Below, one piece after another: positions 54,061-64,000 of a DNA stretch of 64,000 nt. Under the pieces are notes generated by a model. The model made no database searches. It worked only from the letters and a program-made list of their open reading frames with translations, and was not told where the DNA came from. Position 1 is the stretch's first letter, and every line of letters begins with the position of its first letter. The stretch spans positions 20,599,277-20,663,276 of the forward strand of contig OX352761.1 of assembly GCA_947095585.1 (NCBI GenBank). Reading direction: 5' to 3'. The translations under genes and the position numbers were made by a program. The stretch is from Nephrocerus scutellatus (lineage: Eukaryota; Arthropoda; Insecta; Diptera; Pipunculidae).

Positions 54061-55214
54061 TTCCTTCTTCCCACACTTGCATATCTGGGATCAGCGTATG
54101 CGTCCACCGGGCTTTTGTAGATGCGTCCCATCTACACTGCCACTCTATTTCGCTACGTTTTCGAATGTCTTCTCTTGTACACTGAACTCCACTGAATTGT
54201 TGGTTCGTGAGGTCTCTCACTGCCGCTGCTTCTATTGCCATGATGTCAACTGGCATCCTGCTATGACTCCTGCTATCAGTTAAGACCGTCCGGAATGCAC
54301 AGCATATTCTGAGCGACTGCAGTCTGTATGCTGCTGCAACTTCTTTTATGTAGCTGGCACAAGAAGTCGCCTGGTGCCATATAGGCACCGCATTCATTAA
54401 TATCGAGGTATTGACCCTTGGTAGCAGTTTCTTATCGCCTTCTTAGGGCCACCAGTATTGGGCAATATCCTCGCAAGAGCAATCCCTTCATCTAATTGTT
54501 AGAATGCCGTCGTTCATCACATTCCATAGTAGCGTTCCAAGTACAGAGCCCTGTGATCATGTGAAACTCCTCCGGTGACTTTGTATTGCCTGGGGCCCTT
54601 GGTGTCATATAACAAGGTTCTGTCACTGAAGTAGCTCGCAATGATTCGTAGCAGAGTCTGGTACCTGCAGTAGTTAAGGGAAACCAACGTTTTGTCCCAA
54701 TTTGCGGAGTTGAAAGCATTTTTGACATCGAGTGTCACCACTGAGCAGTATTTCCCACCTTTTCTTCTCGTTCCTGCAATTGCATTGTGCGCGATGTTAC
54801 ATACCGCCGCAATTGCATCGATGGTCCCGCGTGAACCTTCTGTGTATTTTTCCAAGCGGTCGCATATTATTATTTCTAGCACGTTTCCCGCTGAGTTGTG
54901 TACACCCTACTATATATTTCAGGCCTTCTTATTAGAGCAGTTTTCATGACCACTTTAGGAATACAATCCAGACCTGTGGCTTTGTGTGTCTTTATTCTAG
55001 TGGCTGCATTTAGAATCTATTCTTCAGTAACCGGTGGGATATTTTCTTCGTTGAACTGTGCCTCGTGAGAAAAAGTTAGTGGTTGCGGATTCACCGGCGC
55101 TGTTCCAGAACTACCTTTGACCTTTTTCATAACTATTTTGTAGGCGCCGCACCCCAAGCGTTGTTCTGCACTTATTCGATGAGATCGCGGAAGGCGGCAG
55201 CTGTTTTCGTTTCG
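54050..55214 (-). mobile_element. R1-clade LINE, RT and C-terminal part
   Basis: On the - strand: AAAFRDLIE, THKATGLDCIPKVVMKTAL, ICDRLEKYTEGSRGTID, YCSVVTLDVKNAFNSANWD (motif A), SYFSDRTLLYDTKG, then SQGSVLGTLLWNVMNDG (motif B) in another frame. PRVNTSILMNAVPIW, YRLQSLRICCAFRTV and WQCRWDASTKARWTHTLIPDMQVWEEGK follow, the last being a hallmark of R1-clade proteins. The YADD segment is deleted. It continues after an insertion at 55879-56165. Confidence 0.82.
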
Positions 55215-55878
55215 TCTTATTGCGAGCCCGAAAGGCGAAGTTTATTTTCAGGGAACGTTTGTTTGTACGGTTGTACGTTTGTTTGTCGTGTCGTATATCT
55301 CGGCTTCTACCAGTCGAAAATTTGATGGGACTTGTTTTAAAACAATTGGATAGCGCTCGGCTTGTGATGGCGTAATTTTTTCATTCATAGGGGTTACTAC
55401 CCCTGAGAAAACTGAAAAAACATACTCAATCAACGCATCTCTATCGAATTTTAAGCCTAAACGTTTGTGGTTTTTTCAGTCTATTTCAGAAATCGTATTT
55501 GACTGAATGACCTATCGCTTATGAATGAAAGGCCTACATTTAACATTGCATACTATTAGGCTTCTAAGATAAATTAGTCTTTGGACTGAATTACAACTAA
55601 ATATACATACACGGGTGTGTGTAGTCACTCGCATAGCAGAATACATAAGCTCGTGTGTCTATAGTAGTGGAAAGTTTTTGGTAGGAACTCGTATATCTCG
55701 GCTTCTGCCATTTAATGGGACTTGCTTTAAAATAATTGTGACGCGTGTGGAGCGTGTAAAAAAAAAGTTCTTTTAAATAAAAAGTTTTTTTTAAAAAAGA
55801 AAAAGTTTTTTTTAAAAAATTAAATAAAGTTTTTTTAATAAAAGAAAGTTTCTTTAATAAGTAAAAGTTTATTTCATC
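55215..55878 (-). repeat. Dispersed repeat R, copy 2, inserted in the R1-clade LINE
   Basis: Inverted relative to the copies at 34385 and 57885: GGTTACTACCCCTGAGAAAACTG, GCTCGGCTTGTGATGGCG, CGTATATCTCGGCTTCTACCAG, GACGCGTGTGGAGCGTG. It ends in A/T runs (55765-55870). The R1 reading is interrupted between VYWWSDEI (55879) and AAAFRDLIE (55205). Confidence 0.75.
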
Positions 55879-56165
55879 GCTCCACCAGTAGACTTGCATC
55901 CTCCAGTTTTCTTTTCCTTTGCGAGGCATAGACGCATCATATACTCTGACAAGACCGTCCATCAATTTTTTAACTTGTTGTTCCGCAATACCTTCCGTCC
56001 TTTGTACACTGTCTAATTCTTCCATGGTGTCAAGCGTAAGAAATAGCATTGACCTGTCAATTTCTTTGGGTTTCCAGCCATTTCTTTGCACTTTCTGCCC
56101 AGTGTTCTTTTGAAAACACTTTTGTTGTTTCGTTTCGAACATTCGGGCTCGGTGATCGCTGTGCG
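55879..56165 (-). mobile_element. R1-clade LINE, part upstream of the RT (continuation across the insertion)
   Basis: On the - strand, KPKEIDRSMLFLTLDTMEEL, then VKKLMDGLVRVYDASMPRKGK and WRMQVYWWSDEI: the CDASMPRR...VYWW..EI block found between endonuclease and RT in R1-clade proteins. Orientation and order match the part at 54050-55214, so both are one insertion. Confidence 0.75.
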
Positions 56166-56455
56166 TGTACACATGCGTCTACTATTTTCTTCAAATTTTA
56201 TATACATGTGTATTTCCAATGGACAACACTTTTTGTAAACATTTTGGAGACCTGGGCCCCGGGGTCGTGAGGCCCCATACAAATTTTTTTTTTAAAAAAT
56301 TAACCCGATTTCCTTCAAATTTTAAACACAGGTGTATCTCCGATGGACAAAACTTTTTTTAAATTTTTGGAGTGAACCGGCCCTGAGGCCCGAGTGGTGC
56401 CTGTAGATAAAAATTAGCCCGATTTTCTTCAAATTTTAAACATATTTTGGGTCAA
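56165..56455 (+). repeat. Two and a half units of the ~110 bp repeat
   Basis: Cores at 56195 (ATACATGTGTATTTCCAATGGACAACACTTTTTG) and 56325 (ACACAGGTGTATCTCCGATGGACAAAACTTTT), each followed by a GGGCCCnGGG patch. Same family and strand as 11.6-12.6 kb. Confidence 0.8.
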
Positions 56456-57884
56456 ATACAAATCGTATATCTAATTTATAAGAACTAAATGACATTTTGT
56501 GCTCGTAGCCACAAGGAGGACGACCAAACCCTGTGCAGAGCACTTATCGAACAACAAAGTAGTAATTTATTTAATTTTTAAATTGAATCAGTCAGCTTTG
56601 TATAGTACAGGTACAGTCGTAAACTAATGTTGCAACAAATATACATCCTATGCTCTGTTTCCTGAGGTGTAATGAATGTTAAGTACAAAGTGATTTGCCA
56701 GTAAGTAGTTGAGAATACAAAGAGAATAACAATTTGTCAACAATTTACAAATTATTCCGAAACATTGAAGTTTACCCACACGATAGATGCATATATACTT
56801 TTAATTGCCAATTGTTTAAATCAATAGATATTAAAATTGTATTGGTTGCTGCCCCTTCTCTATCTACATATCTCTCTCTCTCCCCTTATCTATTTATATA
56901 TTTTATATTTATCTTTCTCGCTGCTTGATTGCGTATTTTCCTTTGTTTTGCTTAATTAAAAGCGAGCCGAGAACAACAACGAAGCAATTTGCAAATATTC
57001 CAATTTTTGTTGTGTTATGTCCAATGTTCAATTGTCCAATTGATTCTGCCTTATTTACGTTTAGCTCTGTCATTCTGTGTTTGTTGCAGTAATTTGAATA
57101 GGTGCTCGTTTCATTTTTGCAGGAAATTATTTTTATGGTAAACAAAGTGATGGGTGCAGTTACTTGCAAGTCTGCTACACCGGATCAGTTTTTGACGGTC
57201 AAGTTCAAATATTTTCATTCCGCATATAATAGGATATCAAAATAATTTATAATTCACGAGGCAACGCCGACGATAAAGTGCTAAGACACGAACAATACAC
57301 TGAGGAAAAGATGACAAATCGTTGCGAACAATGGAGTGGCAGTTTTTCCGTGTACTTGTGTACACTCACACGCTGCTACTGACAGTATATATCTATTACT
57401 TTCAAAAACTGTCAAATCAAACACTACGACAGTTTAAATTACTCCTGATTATGTCACCTGTTTGCTACTGGCTGTGAGTGACGTGCGCTATTTGTGCACA
57501 ACAAATGCATTTTAATTTGGAATGATAATTACATATATACATATGTATAGAGTGCTCTTGAGCAGGTTTAATTATCATTATTAATGTTATCTTTTATTTA
57601 TGATTATACTTGTAAAATTACATATTGCGCTTTTATTGTTTATTACTATAATATACATAATTTGAAGTGGTGAATTGTATAATGTAATGTAATGTAATGA
57701 ATAGAGTGGAGTGGAAACTCGTGATTCTATTTTTTCACGACTTAACCGCTTGTTCATCCAGTTTTTCGTTTAATAGTGTTTTTGATTTGTACTCGTAAAC
57801 TCCTTAGGCCTAGGGGTGAAATTTGATTTCGCGTCACCGCATAAGGTATTGAACTGATCTAAACTTCAGTAGTATATATAAAGA
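56456..57884. other. 1.4 kb without an identified gene
   Basis: AT-rich, low copy. A pyrimidine-rich TCTCTCTCTCCCC patch (56869-56887) and a (TAATG)n run (57677-57700) are present. The frame at 56909-57169 (-) has no motif. Confidence 0.4.
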
Positions 57885-58580
57885 TAGTAAAGCGAGCTTC
57901 TCAGCTCGACATATGGATAGTTGTAATTCAGTCTAAACACTGAATTATTTTAAAAGCCCAATAGTAACCATTTAATCACAAAACTCGTAACAATTTTTTT
58001 TGAGAATTTTTTTTCTGACAAAAAGAAATTTTTTTTTCTTATTTTTTTTGGAAAATTTATTATTTCCTAAAAAACTTCTTTTTTTAACCTTTTTTTAATT
58101 TTTTTTTATTTTTTTACACGAGCCACACGCGTCACACGCGCCACACTCGTCATACTTGTTTTAAAGCTAGTCCCATTAATCATTCATAAGCGATAGACTA
58201 ATTTATCATAGAAGCCTAATAGTATGCAACGTAAAATGTAGGTCTTTCATTCATAAGCGATAGACCTTTCGATAGCGATGCGTAGATAGAGTATTTTTTC
58301 AGTTTTCTCAGGGGTAGTAACCCCTATGAATGAAAAAATTACGCTGTCGCAAGCCAAGCGCTAACCAATTGTTTTAAATTAATTCCCATTACATGTTGAC
58401 TGCTAGAAGCCAAGATTAATGACACGACAAACGTATAAACGCATAAACGTACATCCGTACAAATGTACACACGTTCGCTGAAAAATTTTCCTCTCCTCTG
58501 AATATAAGCTTCGGCATTCGGGCTCGCAATTATATATGAACTAGCTGTTCCCGAGGCCTTCACTACCCGCATACATAAAT
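57885..58580 (+). repeat. Dispersed repeat R, copy 3
   Basis: Begins AAGATAGTAAAGCGAGCTTCTCAGCTCGACATATGGATAG as at 34385, and includes CACACGCGTCACACGCGCCAC, CATTCATAAGCGATAGAC (twice), CTCAGGGGTAGTAACCCC, GCAAGCCAAGCGCTAACCAATTG, and ends GCATTCGGGCTCGCAATT near 58535. It forms an inverted pair with 55215-55878. Confidence 0.75.
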
Positions 58581-58739
58581 CATGGCCTTCCTCTTACCAC
58601 CTATAGCCTATAATCAATTCCTATAGCCTATAATCAAAAAAAAAAAAGACAAAACTTGCTTCACAACACTGTTTGTTTGTTTAAGTCTCTATATAATAAA
58701 AAAAAAATAATTAAATAACTTGTAACTAAACTAATGACA

Positions 58740-58930
58740 TTTTCGTGAATATCTCGACCCAAGCACATACTACTGGGTTAAAAAAAATAAAATTATTGAA
58801 GCACCACCCAAACATTTAGTGTGAATATGGCTTCGATGCGTTAACTGGTTTAGGTGTGATGATGTGTCGATTCCAGCGCCACCTACCGGTTCCAAACTTA
58901 TCGGAGTACCAAACGAACACATGGTTTAAA
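58740..58930 (-). repeat. Inverted relative of the 36.4 kb ~130 bp repeat
   Basis: On the - strand it contains CCATGTGTTCGTTTGGTACTCCGATAAG, ACCGGTAGGTGGC and GTCGAGATATTCACGAAAA, matching 36450-36660. Confidence 0.65.
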
Positions 58931-58974
58931 TATGGGTTTGCTACTACCGTTTTTAAAAACATGACCCCTTTTTG

Positions 58975-59255
58975 TCTGTATTTTCGACCAGTTTGAGGTC
59001 CTTTTTAACCAACTTCAACACGACTTAGAGAGCTGAAATTTTGTGAGTGTCTAAGTCCAAAATAGCATTTTTTATATTCCTCGTATGACGCGTGACGCGT
59101 GTGATGGGTTGAAATTTTTTTTTTTTCGACTTCTTTGAGGTCCTTTTTAACCAACATCCACACGACCTACAGAGCTGAAATTTTGTGAGTGTCTAAGTCC
59201 AAAAAAGCATTTTTTATATTCCATGACGCATGTCGCGTCTCGCATGTGGCAAGTG
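58975..59255 (+). repeat. Two tandem copies of a ~140 bp unit with GACGCGTG motifs
   Basis: Each copy has GAGGTCCTTTTTAACCAAC, CACGAC, AGAGCTGAAATTTTGTGAGTGTCTAAGTCC and GCATTTTTTATATTCC, then CGCGTGTG-type motifs. The copies start near 58990 and 59130. The CGCGTGTGnCGCGTGTG motif also occurs in repeat R and at 59330-59352. Confidence 0.75.
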
Positions 59256-59524
59256 TGATGTTTTAAAATTAACCCCCTTTCGCATGACCTAGATGGATAT
59301 GTCCGGGGACCATTTTGATATCCCGCTTTTGACGCGTGTGGCGCGTGTGAAGCGTGAAAGAAAATTCGTTGACAAACAGAGGAAAAAATGGTTCTTAGCT
59401 GTTTTGCCTTTGCCTATTTATATATAGATGTTAATCTATACATAAATACTATAAAACACAACGTCGCTTTGTCTTCTGTGCGCTAGTACTCCTATCACTC
59501 AAGAACCACTTCCGATGGCAATCT

Positions 59525-59905
59525 TGGGGCGACTTTGCTGGTGATCTTGAGGTGGGTTTATGGTTGTTTTAAGGGGACTTGATAGTGTCTTGATGTTGTC
59601 TTGCATCAAGGTCTTGAGAGGGATTCGTAGAAAGTTTAGTGATGGTCTTGACGTGGGCCTTGAGGTGTTTGTTGAGTGGGATCTTAATAGGGCCTTGATG
59701 GCGAACTAAAATTGTCTTTAGGGGATCATTGAATGGTCTTGAGTGTGGTATTGACATGTCTTAAATTGGGTGTTTAGTGGGTGGTCTTAAGTGTAGTGTT
59801 CGTGGGGGAGAGAGTCTTGAGGGAGTTTTGAAGTAGTTTTGAGGAGCGTCTAGATTGTGATCTTGAGAGGGTTTTGAGGAGGTCTCAAGGGGGTCTTGAT
59901 GGAGT
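59525..59905 (+). repeat. Degenerate G/T-rich tandem array, core GGTCTTGAG, second locus
   Basis: Same composition and strand as 30375-30905. It ends about 10 bp before the TAACC tail of LINE family D. Confidence 0.8.
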
Positions 59906-59916
59906 TTTGAGTTGGG

Positions 59917-61780
59917 ATAGGTTAGGTTAGGTTGAAGTGGCCGTCAGTCAAAACCGACTCACTTAGACCAAGAAGGGCCGTTGTGATATCACTTGGAGCT
60001 TCGTATGAAGCGTAATAGACTATTAATGTCAATTTTGGTTAGATCGTTGAGATCGTTGAAAAAGAATGCTCCCAGATGGAGCTACCGCCTATTCGAGAGG
60101 GCTGGGCACGTACGAAGTAGATGAAGAGTGGTTTCCTCCTCCTCCTCATCCATGCAGCTTCTGTAGAAATCGTTGGAAAAGACTCCTAGTCTTTCTGCAT
60201 GCTTGCCTATGAGACAGTGTCCAGGTATGATACCTATAATGGCACTAATGTGCAGTCGGCACCCAGCACAGGTGAATGTTGAAATGCTCCGCCATCTCCT
60301 CAAGAGACGATCGGCAATTCTGGGCCAGAATGGAATTTGTGGAGACTGATTCCATGGACTTTAGCGCAGCCTGGCTATCCGAGAAAATGTGTATGTCCTT
60401 AACAGATATGACATTACTCTTCAGCCAAGGCAAGGCTTCCTTAATAGCCATGATTTCCGCTTGGAAAACACTACAGTGATCAGGAAGACGGAAAAAGAGA
60501 CTTAGATTTTTTTTTTTTTAAAGACACCTCCAGCGAACCCCTTCATCAGTTTTCGACCCGTCTGTGTAGAAGTGAATTCCTTCATTTTCCAAGTATATAC
60601 CTTCCTCCTAAGAAGACCTGGAGGCGATGGTAACCTGGAAGTTTTTGTTGAAGTGGAGCTGCGGAATGGTGTATTCAAAGTTGACAAGTGGAGTCCTGAC
60701 TGAATTCAGGATAGAAGAATGGCCGAAATCATTCACGGTCTACTGAGAGATTGCTCTGAGGCGAGAAGACGCGCTTGCAGCCAGTTGTCTGCCGAAGATA
60801 TCGAGTGAAGCAAGGTTGAGCAGAATGTCCAGTGCAGCAGTTGGAGCTGTACGAAGCACTCCGCTCACACAAAGACAAGCTGATCTTTGGACTCTGCTTA
60901 GTTTTTCGCGATTGATCGCTTTAACTAATACAGTCAACCAAACAGCCACACCGTATAGCAGAAAAGGTCTGACTACTGCTGTGTACAGCCAATGAGTGAT
61001 ATGTGGTTGAAGACCCCATTTACTTCCTATGGCTTTTTAGCTTGAGACGAGTGCCACTGTGGCTTTACGGACTCTTTCTTGTATGTTGGGCTTCCAGCTC
61101 AGCTTCCTATTCAGAATAAGACCAAGAAATTTGGCCTTATTGGAGAAAGTCAAGCTTGTGCCCTTGATGGACGGAGGGTTGACCAGTGGGATTTTGTACT
61201 TCCTCGTAAAGAGGACAAGGTCGGTTTTTTGGGGGCTTTCGCCTAGACCGCAATGATCTGCTCAGCTTATTAGCTTATTTAGAGCATTCTGAAGAAGTTC
61301 TTTCAAGGTGTGTGGGTGCTTTCCTGAGACGGCTATGGCAACGTCGTCCGCATAGGCGATCGCTCTGCAGCCCTTCCCCTTCAGGCGAACCAGCAGCTCA
61401 TTCACCGCCAGGTTCCAAAAAAGTAGGGACAGGACACCTCATTGAGGGTGCCTCTACTGACAAATCCTTTGGCAGACGACAAACCAAGTCTTGAATTTGT
61501 GATCCTACTTCTGAGTAGAAGATCAATCAGTTCACCCAGTGAGTCGTTCACCCTTAAATTCGACAGTGCATCCGTGATCGCAGATGTTTTGACGTTGTTA
61601 AAAGCGTCTTCTATGTCCAGGAAAACCACCATTGAGTATTCCTTGTGATGAAGGGAGTTTTCAATGAACGTACTAGCGTATGCAGAGCTGTTTCTACAGA
61701 TTTGCCCTTGCAGTTCGTGTGTTGATCGACGGACAGAAGTCGAAGATCTTTCTGGAGATCAGCTCTTATAGATTTTCTTT
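59917..61780 (-). mobile_element. LINE family D copy 2, RT to C-terminus, TAACC tail
   Basis: On the - strand: MVVFLDIEDAFNNV (RT motif A), RGT.nEVSCPYF (frame-broken motif B), AIAYADDVAI (catalytic YADD near 61334-61364), KFLGLILNRKLSWKP, LQPHITHWLYTAVVRPFLLYGVAVW, LRTAPTAALDILLNLASLDIFGRQLAAS, then RNase H pieces (QAALKSM) and CMDEEEEETTLHLLRTCPALSN. It ends in CAACC(TAACC)2 at 59917-59932. It extends the 37 kb copy upstream by about 700 bp and shares its divergence pattern. It is broken by several shifts. Confidence 0.85.
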
Positions 61781-61839
61781 TATTGTACTTTCAAGGTACG
61801 TAAACCATATCGCTCTAGATATGGAACGCTAACCCTTCC

Positions 61840-61965
61840 TATTATTGCGGTACTTTGAGCATGCATGCCTCCCTAATCGCTAAGTTCTCCGCCTGGAAGT
61901 GGCCAGATGAGTCGGTTAGATTGTAAGATCTTGGTAGATTAAGTCTGGTAGGTATAGGATAGGAA
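61840..61965 (-). mobile_element. Short LINE RNase H fragment
   Basis: On the - strand, LNLPRSYNLTDSSGHFQAENLAIREACMLKV resembles the HCSVFQAE..AI.EA block of LINE RNase H domains. It is probably a relic of another I-like element. Confidence 0.5.
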
Positions 61966-63047
61966 GTAAGGACAAAATTATTGCTTCTGAAAATATTGTG
62001 AATTTGAACCTTGAACTTGAACCTAAAAAAGGTAAATTTAATGGCGCCATTATTTACATTAACACTTGCAATTGACAACCGCTGAGAAATTGTTAAGCAT
62101 AACAATACAAATTACGAACAAACCAAAGCAAAATAATTACTTTAGGTTAAGTTTGTCTGATTATTATTACGTTTTCTTTTTTTAATTTATATGTACTTTG
62201 TTGCTTTTTATAAACAAAATTCAGACAACATTTAGGTGAAATTTTAACAACAACATTACGCGACACTATAATCCCCCACAGATGCGCAACAAACCTTTAC
62301 TTCGTAATTTAAAATTTCTTTATATAAATTATAAATACATAACGCAGGAAGACGATATGGTTGTGGAAGGCCAACAAAATTACAATTATGTATTAAATTC
62401 TTAGATAACTTGTGTATACGTACATATGATGTTCATTTTTTAGTGGTGGTCAGTGGTCCCCAACTTTTTTTTGCACCAATAATCTCTGTTTTCTGATGAT
62501 GGTAAATTGTAAGATAAGGTCATATTTGGTGGGACCTGTTAACCTGTTCTAGTTAATTTTAATTTTAATTTTAATACCAAAGCATTTAAAGTACCATTTT
62601 TTTTATTAAATATCCTGCCGTACATATTTTTTTTTCTTAAAATAGGTTCTTAACTTAGAATAGGTACCAACTCCATAATAAAGGTGAGCATGTCTTTTGT
62701 GTTTCTAAGTTTCTCAAGAGAGACCATTTATTTGTGGAAGACACTTTACCTTAGGAACTTGAGATCATAACACTCTGATGTTTTTGCCCCCCCTTTAAGC
62801 CGCAACAGCAGCATAATTTCTTTCCCTTTATGCATAAATAAAGGATACTGTCGCTTGATTTCCTTGTCACTTGGACTGTCTTATTCGTGTCAGTGTGATA
62901 ATATTTTTTCCCCTCAAAAAAGCTTTACCATGACCGCTGTCCAATAGACGTCTAATGGTCCAAAAAACGGTGAGTAGCCAGCCCTGGCTAATTGAACCTT
63001 ACAAGTTCATTGAATGCGATCTTCTGTGGTGGCCAGGCACCAATTTT
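61966..63047. other. 1.1 kb without an identified gene
   Basis: AT-rich, low copy, no motif. Confidence 0.4.
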
Positions 63048-63395
63048 AAGAAGGTTTTGTTGGTTTTAAGCAACTGTGCGCAGATTTCTTATCAGCTGCT
63101 AAAATTGAACTTTAATCCTTTAACTATTTCGGTTAAATATTCAAATGTTTGCTCCATTGTCTTTATTGATTACCCGGATGATTTTTTTCATATATTTTTC
63201 TCTTTCCTATACTATATTTTCATATTTTCTAAGATCTTTTAATTTTTCTTCACGTTCTCTGAGATTGTTTTATTGCATGGTATGCAACATTCTTACGTTC
63301 AGTCATCGAACCATGAATCCCAGTCCTTACTCTCCCTTAATTAAGGGCGAGCTCTATCGCTTTACTGAAGTTGTTTCTCTTTTCTTCGTTGCAAA
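63048..63395 (-). mobile_element. Decayed LINE family B pieces
   Basis: 63225-63330 matches 45215-45325 (linker region: 'ttctgagctctttatattcatcttcgcgtgcc...gcaacattcttacgttcagtc'), and 63048-63085 resembles 43950-43985 ('ttgttggctttaggcaaccatgcgcctatttc'). Coding is lost. Confidence 0.6.
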
Positions 63396-63630
63396 GTGCA
63401 GTTGCATTGTAACTGAGTAGCACGGCTATCATATATTTGTCATATTTTTCCAGAACTGTGTTCAGAATAATAGAAATGTGGATTTACCAATGAGAGAAGA
63501 AATTTTATAACTACGAGTAGTATCAAGAATACAAATAACAGCCACTGTTTGTGTCGTGAACAGAGACCATCAGGTCAAATCAAAGACCAGTGGTCCCCTT
63601 TAGAGCTTTCAAATAAATTTAAATCTAAAT

Positions 63631-63838
63631 GTGGCCGCCGTGGCTCAGTGGAAATGCGCGTGGCTACTGAGCAGGAGGTTTGTGGTTCGAAGCCCAGTAA
63701 CACCAAAAGTATTTTTCACGGTGTCCCACCTCTCGCGAATCGGATCCGGCCTTAAATTGTAGGTCCCTTCCATTTGTGTCCAAAAATATACATGCGCATG
63801 GACCACAATGGTCTGTGGCGCCCAATATTATTATTATA
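63631..63838 (+). mobile_element. tRNA-derived SINE, copy 3 with internal deletion
   Basis: A box TGGCTCAGTGG near 63641 and B box GGTTCGAAGCC near 63684. The body lacks about 30 bp after CTCTCGCGAAT and about 30 bp before the tail relative to copy 1. It ends CCCAATA(TTA)n. Confidence 0.87.
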
Positions 63839-64000
63839 AATGTACAAACGCTCTTTTTTTCACATCAAAAGAGGCGTCTCTAGACATCTGTATACTAATT
63901 GCCGCTGTCACACACGCACGTACGCACAATTGTGTTTCTAAAACTGTAATGACATATCACGATCATCAGTATATTAATTCAGTTCAAACATCATACTTTC
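63839..64000. other. Right edge, nothing recognised
   Basis: AT-rich sequence with a CACACGCACGTACGCAC patch near 63910. Confidence 0.3.

Noticed and set aside
55597..56172. 191-codon - strand frame as a single novel protein
   Set aside because: Its N-terminal half is R1-clade LINE, and its C-terminal half is the inserted repeat R with lysine/phenylalanine-rich translation of A/T runs; a chance fusion.

Overview
The window looks like nuclear DNA of a higher fly (Diptera, probably a tephritid or similar brachyceran with a repeat-rich genome). It is AT-rich. Genes have short GT-AG introns. One gene is clearly the insect SLC35B1 homologue meigo, one pseudogene is a copy of seven in absentia, and the rest is mostly decayed non-LTR retrotransposons, DNA transposons, a tRNA-derived SINE and tandem repeats typical of fly heterochromatin-like or intronic DNA. 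The species assignment is inference; nothing in the window names it.

Host genes. (1) meigo/SLC35B1-like, + strand, 627-1752, three exons, complete (335 codons plus stop). (2) The 5' part of an unrecognised gene, + strand: coding exons 27751-27874 and 27951-28102, with an upstream splice acceptor at 27736/27737. The encoded 92 residues carry three GRF-type motifs, two of them RFxV sites of the kind bound by SPAK/OSR1 (Fray) kinases. A non-coding first exon ending at 18402 is a candidate leader, which would give a 9.3 kb first intron filled with retrotransposons. A unique, 5'UTR-like stretch at 31.7-33.6 kb could be a second promoter. (3) A single-exon secreted leucine-rich-repeat protein with a C-terminal coiled coil, - strand, 46920-48530, whose layout resembles the mosquito LRIM/APL1 immune proteins. 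(4) A truncated sina (SIAH) pseudogene at 5636-6138.

Mobile DNA. At least eight non-LTR families can be told apart by protein sequence and 3' tail: family A (tail GAAA, 6.7-8.3, 11.1-11.6, 22.1-24.4 kb, relatives at 51 and 53-54 kb); family B (RTE-like, tail (ATG)n, at least nine pieces, the best at 39.5-41.9 and 43.4-45.8 kb); family C (tail AAG, 19.9-20.7 kb); family D with RNase H (tail TAACC, 37.0-38.2 and 59.9-61.8 kb); family F (poly-A, 18.6-19.2 and 43.3-43.4 kb); a Jockey-like piece (19.4-19.9 kb); an I-like piece (24.4-25.6 kb); and an R1-clade copy (54.0-56.2 kb) split by another repeat. DNA elements are a PIF/Harbinger pseudogene (3.9-5.0 kb), a Tigger/pogo-like fragment (35.0-35.5 kb), a mariner relic (35.6-36.3 kb), a Helitron helicase end (38.2-38.5 kb) and two copies of a probable foldback element. 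A tRNA-derived SINE occurs three times.

Tandem repeats: a ~110 bp array at 11.6-12.6 kb, a ~105 bp satellite-like array full of GGGCGATTT/AAATCGCCC at 49.1-50.8 kb, and degenerate GGTCTTGAG arrays at 30.4-30.9 and 59.5-59.9 kb. No prokaryotic, CRISPR or operon-like structure is present. Boundaries of decayed repeats are approximate, and family names rest on motif recognition alone.
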